Assembly: GCF_029625315.1 (NCBI RefSeq)
Contig: NZ_CP121110.1
Span: 4,492,501 to 4,556,500, forward strand
DNA: 64,000 nucleotides
From: Flavobacterium ginsengisoli
GTDB lineage: Bacteria; Bacteroidota; Bacteroidia; Flavobacteriales; Flavobacteriaceae
Reading direction: 5' to 3'
This document shows positions 1-8,962 of the stretch, piece after piece. Within the stretch, counting starts at the first letter, position 1, and each line of letters starts with the position of its first letter. A program made the position numbers and the translations under genes. Below the pieces are notes generated by a model. The model saw only the letters and a program-made list of their open reading frames with translations. It had not been told where the DNA came from and did not search any database.

Positions 1-16
1 AATCTTTCTCAATAAA

Positions 17-54
17 AAGAACCACAAATTCAAATAAATGAATTTGTGGTTCTT
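17..54 (-). terminator. Rho-independent terminator after the AraC gene
   Basis: A perfect 15-bp inverted repeat (17-31 with 40-54) with an 8-base loop. Read on the minus strand it is followed by a T-rich tract, which fits the end of the AraC-type gene that stops at 97. Confidence 0.8.
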
Positions 55-96
55 GTGTTTTAGACCCTGATTTAATTTGTTTTTTTAGCTAAAATA

Positions 97-897
97 TCAT
101 TTCCTAAGTTTTGGTTTTTCTTGAATTATATTAAAATAAGAAGCGCTAAAAGCAGATAGACTTTTATAACCAACCAAATGAGCAATCTGACTTAAAGTAT
201 ATTGTTTGGCATCTAAAAGTTCAATGCTTTTTAGAATACGAATTAGTCGCAAATATTTTTGAAGCGTAATATTTGTTTTCTGTTTAAAAACCCTTTGCAA
301 ACTGCGAACCGACATTTGGGCTAGATTGGCCAATTCGTCAATTTCAAAAGCATATTGATAATTTTTGTTGATGTAATCGCAAACAGGAATCAAACGGTCA
401 TCTGCAGGAACTGGAATTTGTAATGCATTGTTTTCTTTGCAAAAGTTAGGAAGACTCGTTAAAATCGCTTTTAAGAAATTGGACTGTTCTTCATTTTCTG
501 TTAAAAGTTTATCCCATTTTTGAGCATAAAGAATCATTTCTTTTAAAACATTGGGAGCCGAGAAAACATGCACATTTTGAAAAAAATCTTGCGTGGGAAC
601 AGATTTGAATAAAGCAATTATCAAGTTTACGGTTTTAGATTCTGAAGAAATGCGATGTTCTTTTTTGGTCGGAATCCAGATAACATGGTTTTGCGGAACG
701 AGATAAGTCTTTTCTTCAATATGAAAATATTGATAACCCTCTTCTACATAAGTTAATTGGTAACGTTCGTGCGTGTGCAGATATTCGTCATGCTGCCAGT
801 TTTGGTCATACCAAACATAAGCGTTTGTTGATATATTGTCTAGAAATTGACCTTCCGTTGGTTCAGATAAGCCACATTTTAAATTGGCGTTTTGCAT
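97..897 (-). CDS. AraC-family transcriptional regulator
   Basis: A 266-residue predicted DNA-binding regulator. The N-terminal part (about residues 35-90, with H-rich HTHERYQL and IPTKKEHRI) resembles the cupin-like ligand-sensing half of AraC proteins. The C-terminal 95 residues carry the two helix-turn-helix units: LANLAQMSVRSLQRVFKQ is the first, and IAHLVGYKSLSAFSASYF is the second with the conserved VGY. It is transcribed away from the flavodoxin-RidA gene, with only 67 bases between the two likely starts, so it probably controls that neighbour (inference). The ligand is unknown. Confidence 0.9.
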   Translation of the reverse strand: MQNANLKCGLSEPTEGQFLDNISTNAYVWYDQNWQHDEYLHTHERYQLTYVEEGYQYFHIEEKTYLVPQNHVIWIPTKKEHRISSESKTVNLIIALFKSVPTQDFFQNVHVFSAPNVLKEMILYAQKWDKLLTENEEQSNFLKAILTSLPNFCKENNALQIPVPADDRLIPVCDYINKNYQYAFEIDELANLAQMSVRSLQRVFKQKTNITLQKYLRLIRILKSIELLDAKQYTLSQIAHLVGYKSLSAFSASYFNIIQEKPKLRK

Positions 898-964
898 GTA
901 CTTTTTGGCAAAGTTAATAAAAACGTCATTGCTAATTTTGTAAATGAATATAATTTACAATAAC

Positions 965-2103
965 ATGAATAAACTACATCTCTTTTGGATCGGTATTTTG
1001 ACATTATTAGTGATCCATACAAGTGAAGCGCAGAATAAAAAAACGAACATATTGGTACTTATACATTCTGACAATGGCGGAACTTACGAATTGGCAAAAG
1101 AAATTGCTAAAGGAATCGAGAGTGACCAAAATGCTACAGCAATTATAAAACAAGTAAAAACGGCAACTAATTCAAAATTAAAAGAAATTCCAGTTGCAAC
1201 GGTTGAGGAGTTGCCATCGTATGACGGAATCGCGTTTGGTTCGCCTGTTTATTTTGGAAATATTAGTACTGCCATGAGTGAGTTTCTCTCTAAAACAGTC
1301 AATTTATGGACGAATCATGCTTTAGAAGGAATGCCTGCAATGGTTTTCATGTCGGCAGGAAGTGGCGCTGGAAAAGAATTGGCTTTACAGTCTTTTTGGA
1401 ATAGCTTGGCCGTGCATGGAATGGTTTTGGTTTCAAACGGAATTAGAGGTAATGAAAAAATCGACAAGAAAATTCCGCAGGGAAATTCTGTTTTAGGAAC
1501 CACAAGTTTGGCTTCCTTAAAAGATGTTGAAAGACCAACAAAAGATGAACGTTATTTAGCCGAATTGCAAGGAAAAAATTTTGCTAAAGTTGCTTCTGCT
1601 TTAAAAGGAACTTTTGCTAAGAAAGAAATAACAGTAAAACAAGAATCTTCAATTAATGCTATTTTAAAATCGAAGAATATTGTATTGCCGCAAGTGCCTA
1701 AACCAGCAGGAAATTATCAGCCATATGTTCGTACAGGAAATTTGATATTTATTAATCAAGTGGCTTTAAAAGATGGAAAAATCCTGAATCCAGGAAGATT
1801 AGGATTGAATGTAGATGAACAGCAAGTTAAAGACGCAACCGAACAGACAATGCTAAACGTAATTTCGGTTTTGAATGGAGCAGTTGACGGAGATTTAAAC
1901 CGTGTAAAACGTTGTGTGCAATTGACAGGGATTTTCAATACCAAAGACGATTATACCAAACACGCTGATTTAATGAACGTTGCTTCAAATCTTACTGCTG
2001 AAATTTTTGGCGAAAAAGGAAAACATGCTAGAGCGACTTTCGGAGCTTCTTCAATTCGGTAAATTCTTCAGTAGAAATACAAGCTGTTTTTGAGGTAGAA
2101 TAA
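965..2103 (+). CDS. Secreted flavodoxin (WrbA-like)-RidA fusion, frameshifted near the 3' end
   Basis: Residues 1-22 from the ATG at 965 form a signal peptide (an in-frame ATG at 944 would only add a poor leader). Next comes a flavodoxin-like fold: an FMN phosphate-loop-like stretch (IHSDNGGTYELAKEI), GSPVYFGNISTAMSEFL as in WrbA quinone reductases, and SAGSGAGKE. The last ~130 residues are a RidA/YjgF domain (TGNLIFINQVALKDG, then RVKRCVQLTGIF). The frame stops at 2062, but one extra C near 2058 restores the normal RidA ending SVEIQAVFEVE and a stop at 2101-2103, giving 379 residues. RidA enzymes hydrolyse reactive enamines and imines; whether this fused copy does so is not known. Divergent from the AraC gene; a strong terminator follows. 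Confidence 0.82.
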
Positions 2104-2118
2104 AATTAGCTTAAAAAG

Positions 2119-2153
2119 AAAAACTCCTTAAATGTTTTATTTAAGGAGTTTTT
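2119..2153. terminator. Bidirectional terminator between convergent genes
   Basis: A 15-bp perfect stem (2119-2133 with 2139-2153), loop GTTTT, A-tract on one side and T-tract on the other. It can serve both the flavodoxin-RidA gene (+) and the DUF4249 gene (-). Confidence 0.88.
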
Positions 2154-2176
2154 GAATTTATGAAATGGTTGTTTAT

Positions 2177-3016
2177 TTATTTCACCAAGTAAGGAACCTG
2201 ATCTGCTTCGCAAAGTCTAAAATAGCCCAAAGCAAAATTAGTAGCATCGGTTGTATTTACAATGTTTCCTCTAATATTTCCAGGAGGAATAGAAAACGGA
2301 TTAGAATTTGAAGCTTCTAGAATTAATTTCCAATAATTATAGAAATTTTTAGAAACACCTCTATGCGTAATTGTTACAGTCGTTCCCGTTTTTATATCGT
2401 CTTCATGAGAATATCTTGTACTGATTTCGTTTCCGTTATAAAATTCATCATTTGTGATTTCATATTCTGGATAAATCAAAAATGAACTTTGATAATCAGT
2501 CACATAATAATTGGTTTGATCTGCAGGATCAGTGTAATAAAAAGTCAATTCAATGATATCTGTTCCGTCAAAATCTTTAACAATATTTTGCTCCACTTTA
2601 TTAATTGGAGTTACAGAAGTCAATTTTTCAACAGCTGTAAAACTTTGGCCTTCGGCATCAACAAATAATTTATAATCAGCATTAAGTACAGGAACAAAAT
2701 TGGTGCATTTGTACACTCCAGCTTCGGTTTCGTTAAAAGTAAAAGTATCGCCATTACCGTTTTCTACTCGTACCTGCGCACCCGAAACTTTTGGCGTCGA
2801 GCCGCTGTAGTAAGGAGCTGTTTTACTAATTTTTATAGTTTGTTCTTTCCCGTCGGTTCCTTTTTTCCAAATAATTTCAGCATCAATAACCAGTTTGGTT
2901 TCACCAGTTGGCAAATCAAGATTGACCACATCTTCGCATGAAGCAAAAGAAAAAACAAAAAGTAGAGTTATTAATGCCAGTGCTTTGTTCATTATGTGTT
3001 TTTTTAATTTATTCAT
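2177..3016 (-). CDS. DUF4249 lipoprotein, partner of the TonB receptor
   Basis: About 279 residues from the ATG at 3016, 4 bases after the receptor stop (an ATG at 2992 is an alternative). The N-terminus is a lipoprotein signal ending FSFASC, so the mature protein is probably an acylated outer-membrane protein. The body (VNLDLPTGETKLVIDAEI near the start, ending in GYFRLCEADQVPYLVK) fits the DUF4249 family, which in Bacteroidota regularly follows a TonB receptor and is thought to act like an SusD-type surface partner, though it is not homologous by obvious motif. Substrate unknown. It is the last gene of the minus-strand signalling and import operon. Confidence 0.82.
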   Translation of the reverse strand: MNKLKKHIMNKALALITLLFVFSFASCEDVVNLDLPTGETKLVIDAEIIWKKGTDGKEQTIKISKTAPYYSGSTPKVSGAQVRVENGNGDTFTFNETEAGVYKCTNFVPVLNADYKLFVDAEGQSFTAVEKLTSVTPINKVEQNIVKDFDGTDIIELTFYYTDPADQTNYYVTDYQSSFLIYPEYEITNDEFYNGNEISTRYSHEDDIKTGTTVTITHRGVSKNFYNYWKLILEASNSNPFSIPPGNIRGNIVNTTDATNFALGYFRLCEADQVPYLVK

Positions 3017-3020
3017 AGCA

Positions 3021-5640
3021 TTAAAATTTAAAATTATAAGTAACTCCAGGTACAATTCCGAAAATAGAAAGTCTTCGGGTTTCATTTGCTCCTGTGTCTT
3101 CATTGGTTGTAAAACTCATAGAAGTCGCATTTTTTCTGTTGTAAACGTTGTAAAGGCTAAATACCCAATAGCTTTGCCACCCTTTCTTTTTGTCTGGTTT
3201 TGGCGTATAAGTCGCTGCGAGATCAAGATGGTGGAAAAGTGGTAATCTGTTTTCGTTTCTTAAAGAATAATTTGGAACATGGATGCCGCCCATTTCATAA
3301 TAACCATTAGGATACGTTACTGGCTGACCAGATTGTAAAGTGAAATTACTATTGAAAGACCATTTCGGATTCAATTCATAACTTCCCACAATGCTTAAAT
3401 TATGCAATTTGTCATATCCAGATAAATACCAATTACCGTTTGCAATTCCTGGTTCTTCAGGAGTTCTTCCTGGTGTTTTTTGTTCGGCTCTAGATAAGGT
3501 ATATGAAACCCATCCTGTGAATACGCCAGTATTTTTTCTAAACAGTAATTCCATTCCATAAGATCTGGCTTTCCCGTTTAGAATAACTTGCTCAATGTTG
3601 TTGTTAGCCAAAACATCAGCACCGTCAATATAGTCAATACGATTTTGAACATTTTTATAAAATAATTCAGTTTCTAAAGAGTAATCTCCGTCTTTAAAAT
3701 TTCTAAAATAACCCATCGCATACTGATCCAAAAGCTGAGGTTTTGTAAAAGGTCCGCTTGGAGTCCAGATGCTCATTGGTAAAGGAGATTGTGTGTTTGA
3801 TAAAATATGAATGTACTGCGCCATTCTGTTGTAACTTGCTTTTATAGAAGTTTCGTCATTAAAGGCATAAGATAAAGCAACTCTAGGTTCAAAATTATTG
3901 AATTTGCTGATAGTTTTTCCTTTTCCGTAAGTAATGCTTCCGTTTGGCGTTCCTTCTTCATAAATATTGTATAACGGATTATACACTACTGCCTGACCAT
4001 TTTCGTAAGTGCTTATTGTTTCATCTCCTAAACGATAAAACATGCTGTAGCGAAGTCCGTAACGGAAATTCAATTTCTCAGTAATCTGATTTTCGAAATC
4101 AACAAAAGCAGATGCTTCTAAAGCATATTTTTTATCCAATTGCATATAATTGAACTGAGAATCTGGGCTAGTTGGTTTTACAACTCCCGGATTGAAATTA
4201 TAATACAAACCATCAACACCATAATTGATTTTAAATTTCTCAGACTGCTGAAGATTCCAATTGTATTTCAATCCGTAACTCTGAATGTTGCTGTCCCATT
4301 TAAAGCTTTCAATCGGAATTTCTAAATTAAATCTGTAATCACTATAGAACGTTGATAAATTACTGCTTAAGCGATCAGAAAATTTATGTTTCCAGCTCAA
4401 AATTCCCATTGTGCTTCCATAAGTGCTTGCAAAACGATCATTAATATCGAATACGTCATTTCCGAAATAACCAGAAAATGAAAGCGTGTTTTTGGCGTTA
4501 AAACGATAGTTCAGCTTTGTATTCAAATCATAAAACATTGCTGAGTTATTATTATCAGCCAATTTCATAAATAAATGTGCATAAGAAGCACGCCCAGAAA
4601 GAATAAAAGAACCTTTTTCTTTTTGCAACGGACCTTGAACTAAAAGACGGCTCGAAATAATCCCGATTCCTCCATTAACTTTATACTCTTCAAAATCTCC
4701 CGTTTGTTGCGTAACATCTAAAACAGAAGAAACGCGTCCTCCAAATTTTGACGGAATTCCTCCTTTGTATAAATCTAAACCGTTTACGATATCAGCATTA
4801 AAAATAGAAAAGAACCCGAACATATGCGAATCTGCATAAACAGGAGCACCATCTAAAAGAATCAAATTCTGATCGGCAGCACCACCGCGAACATTAAAGC
4901 CAGAAGAAGCTTCTCCAGCATTGGTAACACCAGGCAAAGTCAAAATCGATTTTAAAGGATCGGCTTCTCCCATTGCAACTGGAATTTTTTTGATTTCCTG
5001 CATAGAAAGCCTGTTAACACTCATTTGGGTTGTTTTAATGTCAACTGCTTTATTATTCATTACAATAACTTCTCCCAATTGCTGACTGTCAGAATCGATG
5101 TTGAAATTAACCTTAGTGTCATCAGAAACAGAAACTCGTTTTTCTTCATTTTTAAATCCAACATAACTTACCTGAACGGTATAATTTCCATTTGGAACAT
5201 CGATGCTATATTTTCCGTTAGGATCTGTTACAACACCAGTTTCGAGTTCTTTAATGTAGACATTAGCGCCAATAACAGGTTGTCTTTCGTCATCAAGAAC
5301 GTGGCGGTTAGCTTGCTTTTTTTTTGGCAGGCTTTTGAGTTTGTTGCACTTTCTGTTTAACAAAAATATTGTTACCAACTACAGAAAATTGTACAGACGA
5401 AATTTTATTCAATTCCGTAATAAGACTGCTGATTTCAATATTCTTAAAAGTATTTTTCTGAGTAAAATACTTTTTATTGGTATCAATTTGATCAGTAAAA
5501 GCAAATTTAAGATCGGTTTGATTTTCGATCTGTTTAAAGAATTCTTTTAAAGTTACATTTTGGTCAACAGTTACGGTAACGCTTTGAGCAGACATACACA
5601 AACTGAATAAAAAAAAGCATGCTGAAATTATATGCTTCAT
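3021..5640 (-). CDS. STN-domain TonB-dependent receptor, frameshifted at an A9 run
   Basis: Starts at 5640 with signal peptide MKHIISACFFLFSLCMSAQ, then an STN (secretin/TonB short N-terminal) domain to about residue 85, a carboxypeptidase-D-like beta-sandwich (VIGANVYIKELETG), a plug (PGVTNAGEASSGFNVRGG) and a C-terminal barrel ending VPGVTYNFKF. The first 110 codons and the remaining ~780 are in different frames. The switch lies in a run of nine A (5317-5325 on the complement); eight A would give one 872-residue protein. The STN domain is the part that talks to FecR anti-sigma proteins, and sigma and FecR genes lie just upstream, so this is a signal-transducing importer. Substrate unknown. 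The A9 run could be a sequencing error, a slippery site or a real mutation. Confidence 0.88.
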
Positions 5641-5670
5641 GAAATTTTGTATTTTTGAATATTATTAAAT

Positions 5671-5689
5671 GGATAACTTGATGTTATCC
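5671..5689. promoter_or_regulatory. Perfect inverted repeat upstream of the TonB receptor
   Basis: GGATAAC, 5 bases, GTTATCC, lying 31-49 bases before the receptor start in the 99-base FecR-receptor gap. No T-tract follows on the minus strand, so it is not a typical terminator. It may be an operator or an mRNA-stabilising hairpin; function not shown. Confidence 0.4.
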
Positions 5690-5739
5690 TGAACATTAAG
5701 GAGGATGTGGAGTTTCGCGGCTTACATCCTTTTTTGTCT

Positions 5740-6582
5740 TCATTGAAAAGTGATCTGCTTTAAATCTTCATTTATTTCAAAGTTTAGGTTATACATTTCT
5801 GATAGTAATTGTAAAATCGTTTTTAAATCTTCTTTTCTATTGATTCGAATTGTGATTTTCTGATTTTGGTTTTCTTTCGGAAGAACCACTTTATAGCCAT
5901 AATTCTCTTCGATGTAATGGCTTATCGCAGAAAGATTTTCATTATCAAAATCTACAAAACGGCTAAATTCTGATACCGAAGCGGTTTGGTTTCCGTAGGT
6001 GAATTTTTCTCCCGGTTTCAAAATCCATTTTTGATTTTGACCCTTCACATTCATCTGAACGCTTCCTTCAAATAATTCAACAGTAATTTCTTCGTTTTTA
6101 GATTCTTTCACTATAAAGGAAGTTCCTAAAACGGTAGTTGTTGTTTCATCGCAAAAAACCTGAAATGGATGCTGTTTGTCTTTCTTAACTTTAAAATAGG
6201 CCTCGCCATCCATTTGGATTTTTCTATTTAAAGCAAAATCGTTTCCATAAATAATTTTAGAATTTGGAGCCAATTCTACTTTTGAGCTATCTGGCAAAAC
6301 CACATATTTTATTGTTGAGGTTTTATTTTCGATTACATTTTCAGAAAGAACTACATTTTCAGCTGAAGGGTTTTCTGTAAAATAAAATCCAGTTCCAATA
6401 AGAGCAAAAAGTAAAACCGAAGCCGCCGCATAAAGATGCCAAGGCTTAAATTTTCTTTTCTTTTTTGAAAATGTTATAGAATGAAATTGTTCCCATGAAG
6501 CTTCTTTTTCATCTTCGGAGTGAGAAAGGGGAGACTCTTTCCATAATTTTTTAAATTCTTCGTCAAATTTTTCCTGATCCAT
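5740..6582 (-). CDS. FecR-family anti-sigma sensor
   Basis: 280 residues: a cytoplasmic N-terminal segment with a conserved Trp-rich stretch (KLWKESPL, EASWEQFHS), one membrane helix (about 48-67, LYAAASVLLFALIGTGFYF), and a periplasmic FecR domain (VVLPDSSKVELAPNSKIIY, FKVKKDKQHPFQVF, VLGTSFIV) followed by a C-terminal domain like the DUF4974 region that meets the receptor STN domain (ITIRINRKEDLKTILQLL). It lies downstream of an ECF sigma gene and upstream of an STN-TonB receptor, the standard Bacteroidota cell-surface signalling order. It would hold the sigma factor until the receptor is loaded. Confidence 0.92.
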   Translation of the reverse strand: MDQEKFDEEFKKLWKESPLSHSEDEKEASWEQFHSITFSKKKRKFKPWHLYAAASVLLFALIGTGFYFTENPSAENVVLSENVIENKTSTIKYVVLPDSSKVELAPNSKIIYGNDFALNRKIQMDGEAYFKVKKDKQHPFQVFCDETTTTVLGTSFIVKESKNEEITVELFEGSVQMNVKGQNQKWILKPGEKFTYGNQTASVSEFSRFVDFDNENLSAISHYIEENYGYKVVLPKENQNQKITIRINRKEDLKTILQLLSEMYNLNFEINEDLKQITFQ

Positions 6583-6594
6583 CTTTTCTAGATA

Positions 6595-6804
6595 TTAAAT
6601 GATTTGACAATGAAATCCTTGTTTGCTGAAAACACGATAAACCATTTCTTTAATATCACGGTTGGTTTCGATTTTGAGGATGTTTTCGCGTCCCTGACGA
6701 TCAAAATTGATGATACAGTCAGAAATGACAAACTGAAGATAAGCTACAAGCAAGCTGGCATCTTTCTTTGTTTTTACATTAGTTTTATACGCTTCGATAT
6801 GCAT
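6595..6804 (-). CDS. Small conserved HMA/ferredoxin-like protein of unknown function
   Basis: 69 residues from the ATG at 6804 (upstream in-frame codons would extend it to 104 residues with a hydrophobic, unconserved-looking leader). The pattern, MHIEAYKTNVKTKKDASLL then CIINFDRQGRENILKIE and VFSKQGFHCQII, has the beta-alpha-beta spacing of the small heavy-metal-associated-like proteins common in Flavobacteriia, but the CxxC metal motif is absent. It sits 12 bases upstream of FecR and 46 bases downstream of the sigma factor, so it is co-transcribed with the signalling genes. No function can be assigned. Confidence 0.7.
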   Translation of the reverse strand: MHIEAYKTNVKTKKDASLLVAYLQFVISDCIINFDRQGRENILKIETNRDIKEMVYRVFSKQGFHCQII

Positions 6805-6850
6805 TTTTAGTTCTTGTTTTATAGTATAACAAACGAGAACTAAAAAGTTC

Positions 6851-7372
6851 CTAATGGTTTTCGATTTTTTTTCGAATAAATTTACTGGCGAGATAAATAT
6901 GATTGGCAATGGTCTTTTCAGAAAGATCCGTTATTTCTGCAATCTCCTTATAGCTAAGGTTTTCCAGTTTATGTAAAGTGAAGATTTTTTGTTGCTGTTC
7001 TGGAAGCTGATTAATGAAATTTTGTAGTTTTTCTTGCCTTTCTTCAAAAATTCCAGAGTCTGATTCTTCCTGTGGCACGTCAACTTGATTCGGATCAAGC
7101 TGAATTATTTTATTTTCTCTGTTAACGTGATTGATAATAATGTTTTTGCAGATAACAAATATCTGTTTGTCAAACAAAACATCTTCGTTAAGCAGTTCTC
7201 TTTTATTATATAGTCTTATGAAAGTTTCCTGAACAAAGTCTTCAGGAGTAAATACAGAAGAGTTAAATCGTTTGGCAATATTTATTAGTTTATCGTAGTA
7301 GCTGAAGTAAACTTCCTTAAAAGCCGCTTCATTACCTTTTTTTAAACTTAAAATAAATTTTTTATTGTCCAT
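6851..7372 (-). CDS. RNA polymerase ECF sigma-70 factor
   Basis: 173 residues. Region 2 is at about 10-75 (EAAFKEVYFSYYDKLINIA, FTPEDFVQETFIRLYNKR) and region 4 at about 115-170 (INQLPEQQQKIFTLHKLEN, then LSYKEIAEITDLSEKTIANH as the helix-turn-helix). It has the short two-region layout of ECF factors. It heads the operon sigma - small HMA-like protein - FecR - STN receptor - DUF4249 and probably drives the receptor pair, released when the receptor signals through FecR (family knowledge). Confidence 0.93.
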   Translation of the reverse strand: MDNKKFILSLKKGNEAAFKEVYFSYYDKLINIAKRFNSSVFTPEDFVQETFIRLYNKRELLNEDVLFDKQIFVICKNIIINHVNRENKIIQLDPNQVDVPQEESDSGIFEERQEKLQNFINQLPEQQQKIFTLHKLENLSYKEIAEITDLSEKTIANHIYLASKFIRKKIENH

Positions 7373-7676
7373 AACGAAAATATCGTAACTAGCTTCCTAG
7401 TCTAAACTCATTGGTATCAATATTATTGTATTCAGAAATTTGAGCAATTTCAAATCAGAAATGTAATAAGTTGCAAAGAACCGTAATTAAATTTAAGATT
7501 TGACGCTTTTGCAACGAGAAATGTTACAAATAGGGGGAAGCTTTTTTTTCTGGTGGAGCAAAATTAAAAAGAATGTTTTGGAGTTGAGGACTTTTTTTTA
7601 GTAAAAATGGAAAGCAATTATTCTCTTTTTATTGCTGAAAATGTATCGTCAATTTGAGACTGCTTATAAAATACCT
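7373..7676. other. Intergenic stretch, no gene seen
   Basis: 304 bases between the sigma factor and the amidotransferase, AT-rich with several T and A tracts. It should contain the sigma operon promoter, but no convincing TTG/TAnnTTTG pair, hairpin terminator or small coding frame was recognised. Confidence 0.4.
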
Positions 7677-8387
7677 TTATAAGCGAGCTGTAAGTTTATC
7701 TAGAAAAACAAAAAGCTTTTCGTTCATTTCTGTATAATCATGAGAAAGAATTTCTTCAGGATTTTGAACAAATGGATATTTTTTGCTTTTGGCTAATAAA
7801 TCAGTTTCACTTTCAATTAAAAGAGAAACGACTTTGGTTGTGAGTTCCATATGACATTGAAAGCCATAAACAAGATCAGAATAGGAAATAATCTGAACAG
7901 GACACCCTTCGCTAAAAGCTAAGACTTTACTTTCTTTGGTTAAACCTGGCATATCGTTGTGCCAATGGCCAACATTTAAAGTGGTGCCAAAATGATTTAT
8001 TTTGTCGTCTATTAATCCTTCTTTGGTTAAAGTAATCGGAAAGACTCCAATTTCTTTTTCTGGACTATGACCAAAATTTGCTCCTAAAGCTTCGCTAATA
8101 AGTTGCGATCCTAAACAAACTCCCACAACTGCTTTTCCTAGAGAAATGCATTTTCGAATCAAAGCAATTTCAGCTTCAGCATTAAAATAACGACATTCTT
8201 TAAGAGTCATGTTTGGACTTTGAGGTCCGCCCATTACAATCAGCATGTCTATAAAATCAGCAGAATCTGGCAAAGCTTCATTTTTATAAACTTTAGAAAA
8301 AGTTATTTTGTGATTTCTGCTTTCTGCCCAATTCAAATACGCGCCTGGAGCTTCGTAAGTTTCGTGTTGTATAAAGTGTATGTTCAT
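7677..8387 (-). CDS. Class I glutamine amidotransferase-like protein
   Basis: 236 residues with the class I amidotransferase triad in place: nucleophile C91 in VGVCLGSQL, and H179 and E181 in GFQCHMEL. An early glycine turn (MGGPQSPN, residues 52-59) also fits. The family hydrolyses glutamine to pass ammonia to a partner, or acts on gamma-glutamyl compounds; this stand-alone form resembles the GMP synthase-like amidotransferases of unknown acceptor. It lies 85 bases downstream of the GNAT gene on the same strand, so read-through from the MocR-GNAT unit is possible. Confidence 0.85.
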   Translation of the reverse strand: MNIHFIQHETYEAPGAYLNWAESRNHKITFSKVYKNEALPDSADFIDMLIVMGGPQSPNMTLKECRYFNAEAEIALIRKCISLGKAVVGVCLGSQLISEALGANFGHSPEKEIGVFPITLTKEGLIDDKINHFGTTLNVGHWHNDMPGLTKESKVLAFSEGCPVQIISYSDLVYGFQCHMELTTKVVSLLIESETDLLAKSKKYPFVQNPEEILSHDYTEMNEKLFVFLDKLTARL

Positions 8388-8472
8388 TCGATCTAAAAAA
8401 ATTACAGCAAATATATTAGGATAAAGAGCGTTTTTGATAGTCCACTTTTTCTTTTACTGAAATAGTCCAGAT

Positions 8473-8955
8473 TTAAGAATTTAGCATAAGAATCATCTGA
8501 ATATCAACTCTATCATAAGCTGACGAAAGGCCTGTTACTTCTTTAAATCCTAATTTCTCATACAATTTAATAGCTGGTTTCAATTTGGTATTGCTTTCTA
8601 AATAAATTTTAGAAGCTCCTTTTTCTTTAGCCCATTTTATCGCAGATTCTGCCAATAATAATCCAACACCTTTTCCTTGCGCTTTCGGATTAACGGCCAT
8701 TTTGGCTAATTCGTAATCGTAATCTTTTCCTTCACTTTTTATTAATGCGCAAACGCCTAAAACTTCCTCGTTTAAAACTGCGGCAAAAATTTCTCCGCCT
8801 TTGTTTATAATGTAATCTTCGGCATGATCAAGCGCTTTTACATCATTTGGTTCAACTACAAAATAATTTGAAATCCATTCTATGTTTAAATCCTTGAAAT
8901 CTTTTTTGTATTTCGGGTTATAAGTTACTATTTCTACTTGTTCGTTATTTTTCAT
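8473..8955 (-). CDS. GNAT-family N-acetyltransferase
   Basis: 160 residues with the acetyl-CoA-binding signature: LAKMAVNPKAQGKGVGLLL (the Q/RxxGxG/A loop) at about 84-102, followed by ASKIYLESNTKLKPAIKLYEKLGF, the usual strand-helix and the YEKLGF closing motif. The acceptor substrate cannot be told. It starts 7 bases after the end of the MocR-type gene, so the two are almost certainly co-transcribed. Confidence 0.9.
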   Translation of the reverse strand: MKNNEQVEIVTYNPKYKKDFKDLNIEWISNYFVVEPNDVKALDHAEDYIINKGGEIFAAVLNEEVLGVCALIKSEGKDYDYELAKMAVNPKAQGKGVGLLLAESAIKWAKEKGASKIYLESNTKLKPAIKLYEKLGFKEVTGLSSAYDRVDIQMILMLNS

Positions 8956-8962
8956 AATGCTA

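Noticed and set aside
2895..3245. Plus-strand reading frames lying over the TonB receptors and other long genes
   Set aside because: They are antisense frames of well-supported genes, with no start context and no recognisable domains.
2177..7372. A SusCD polysaccharide utilisation locus
   Set aside because: The partner is DUF4249, not SusD, and there are no glycoside hydrolases or sulfatases nearby.
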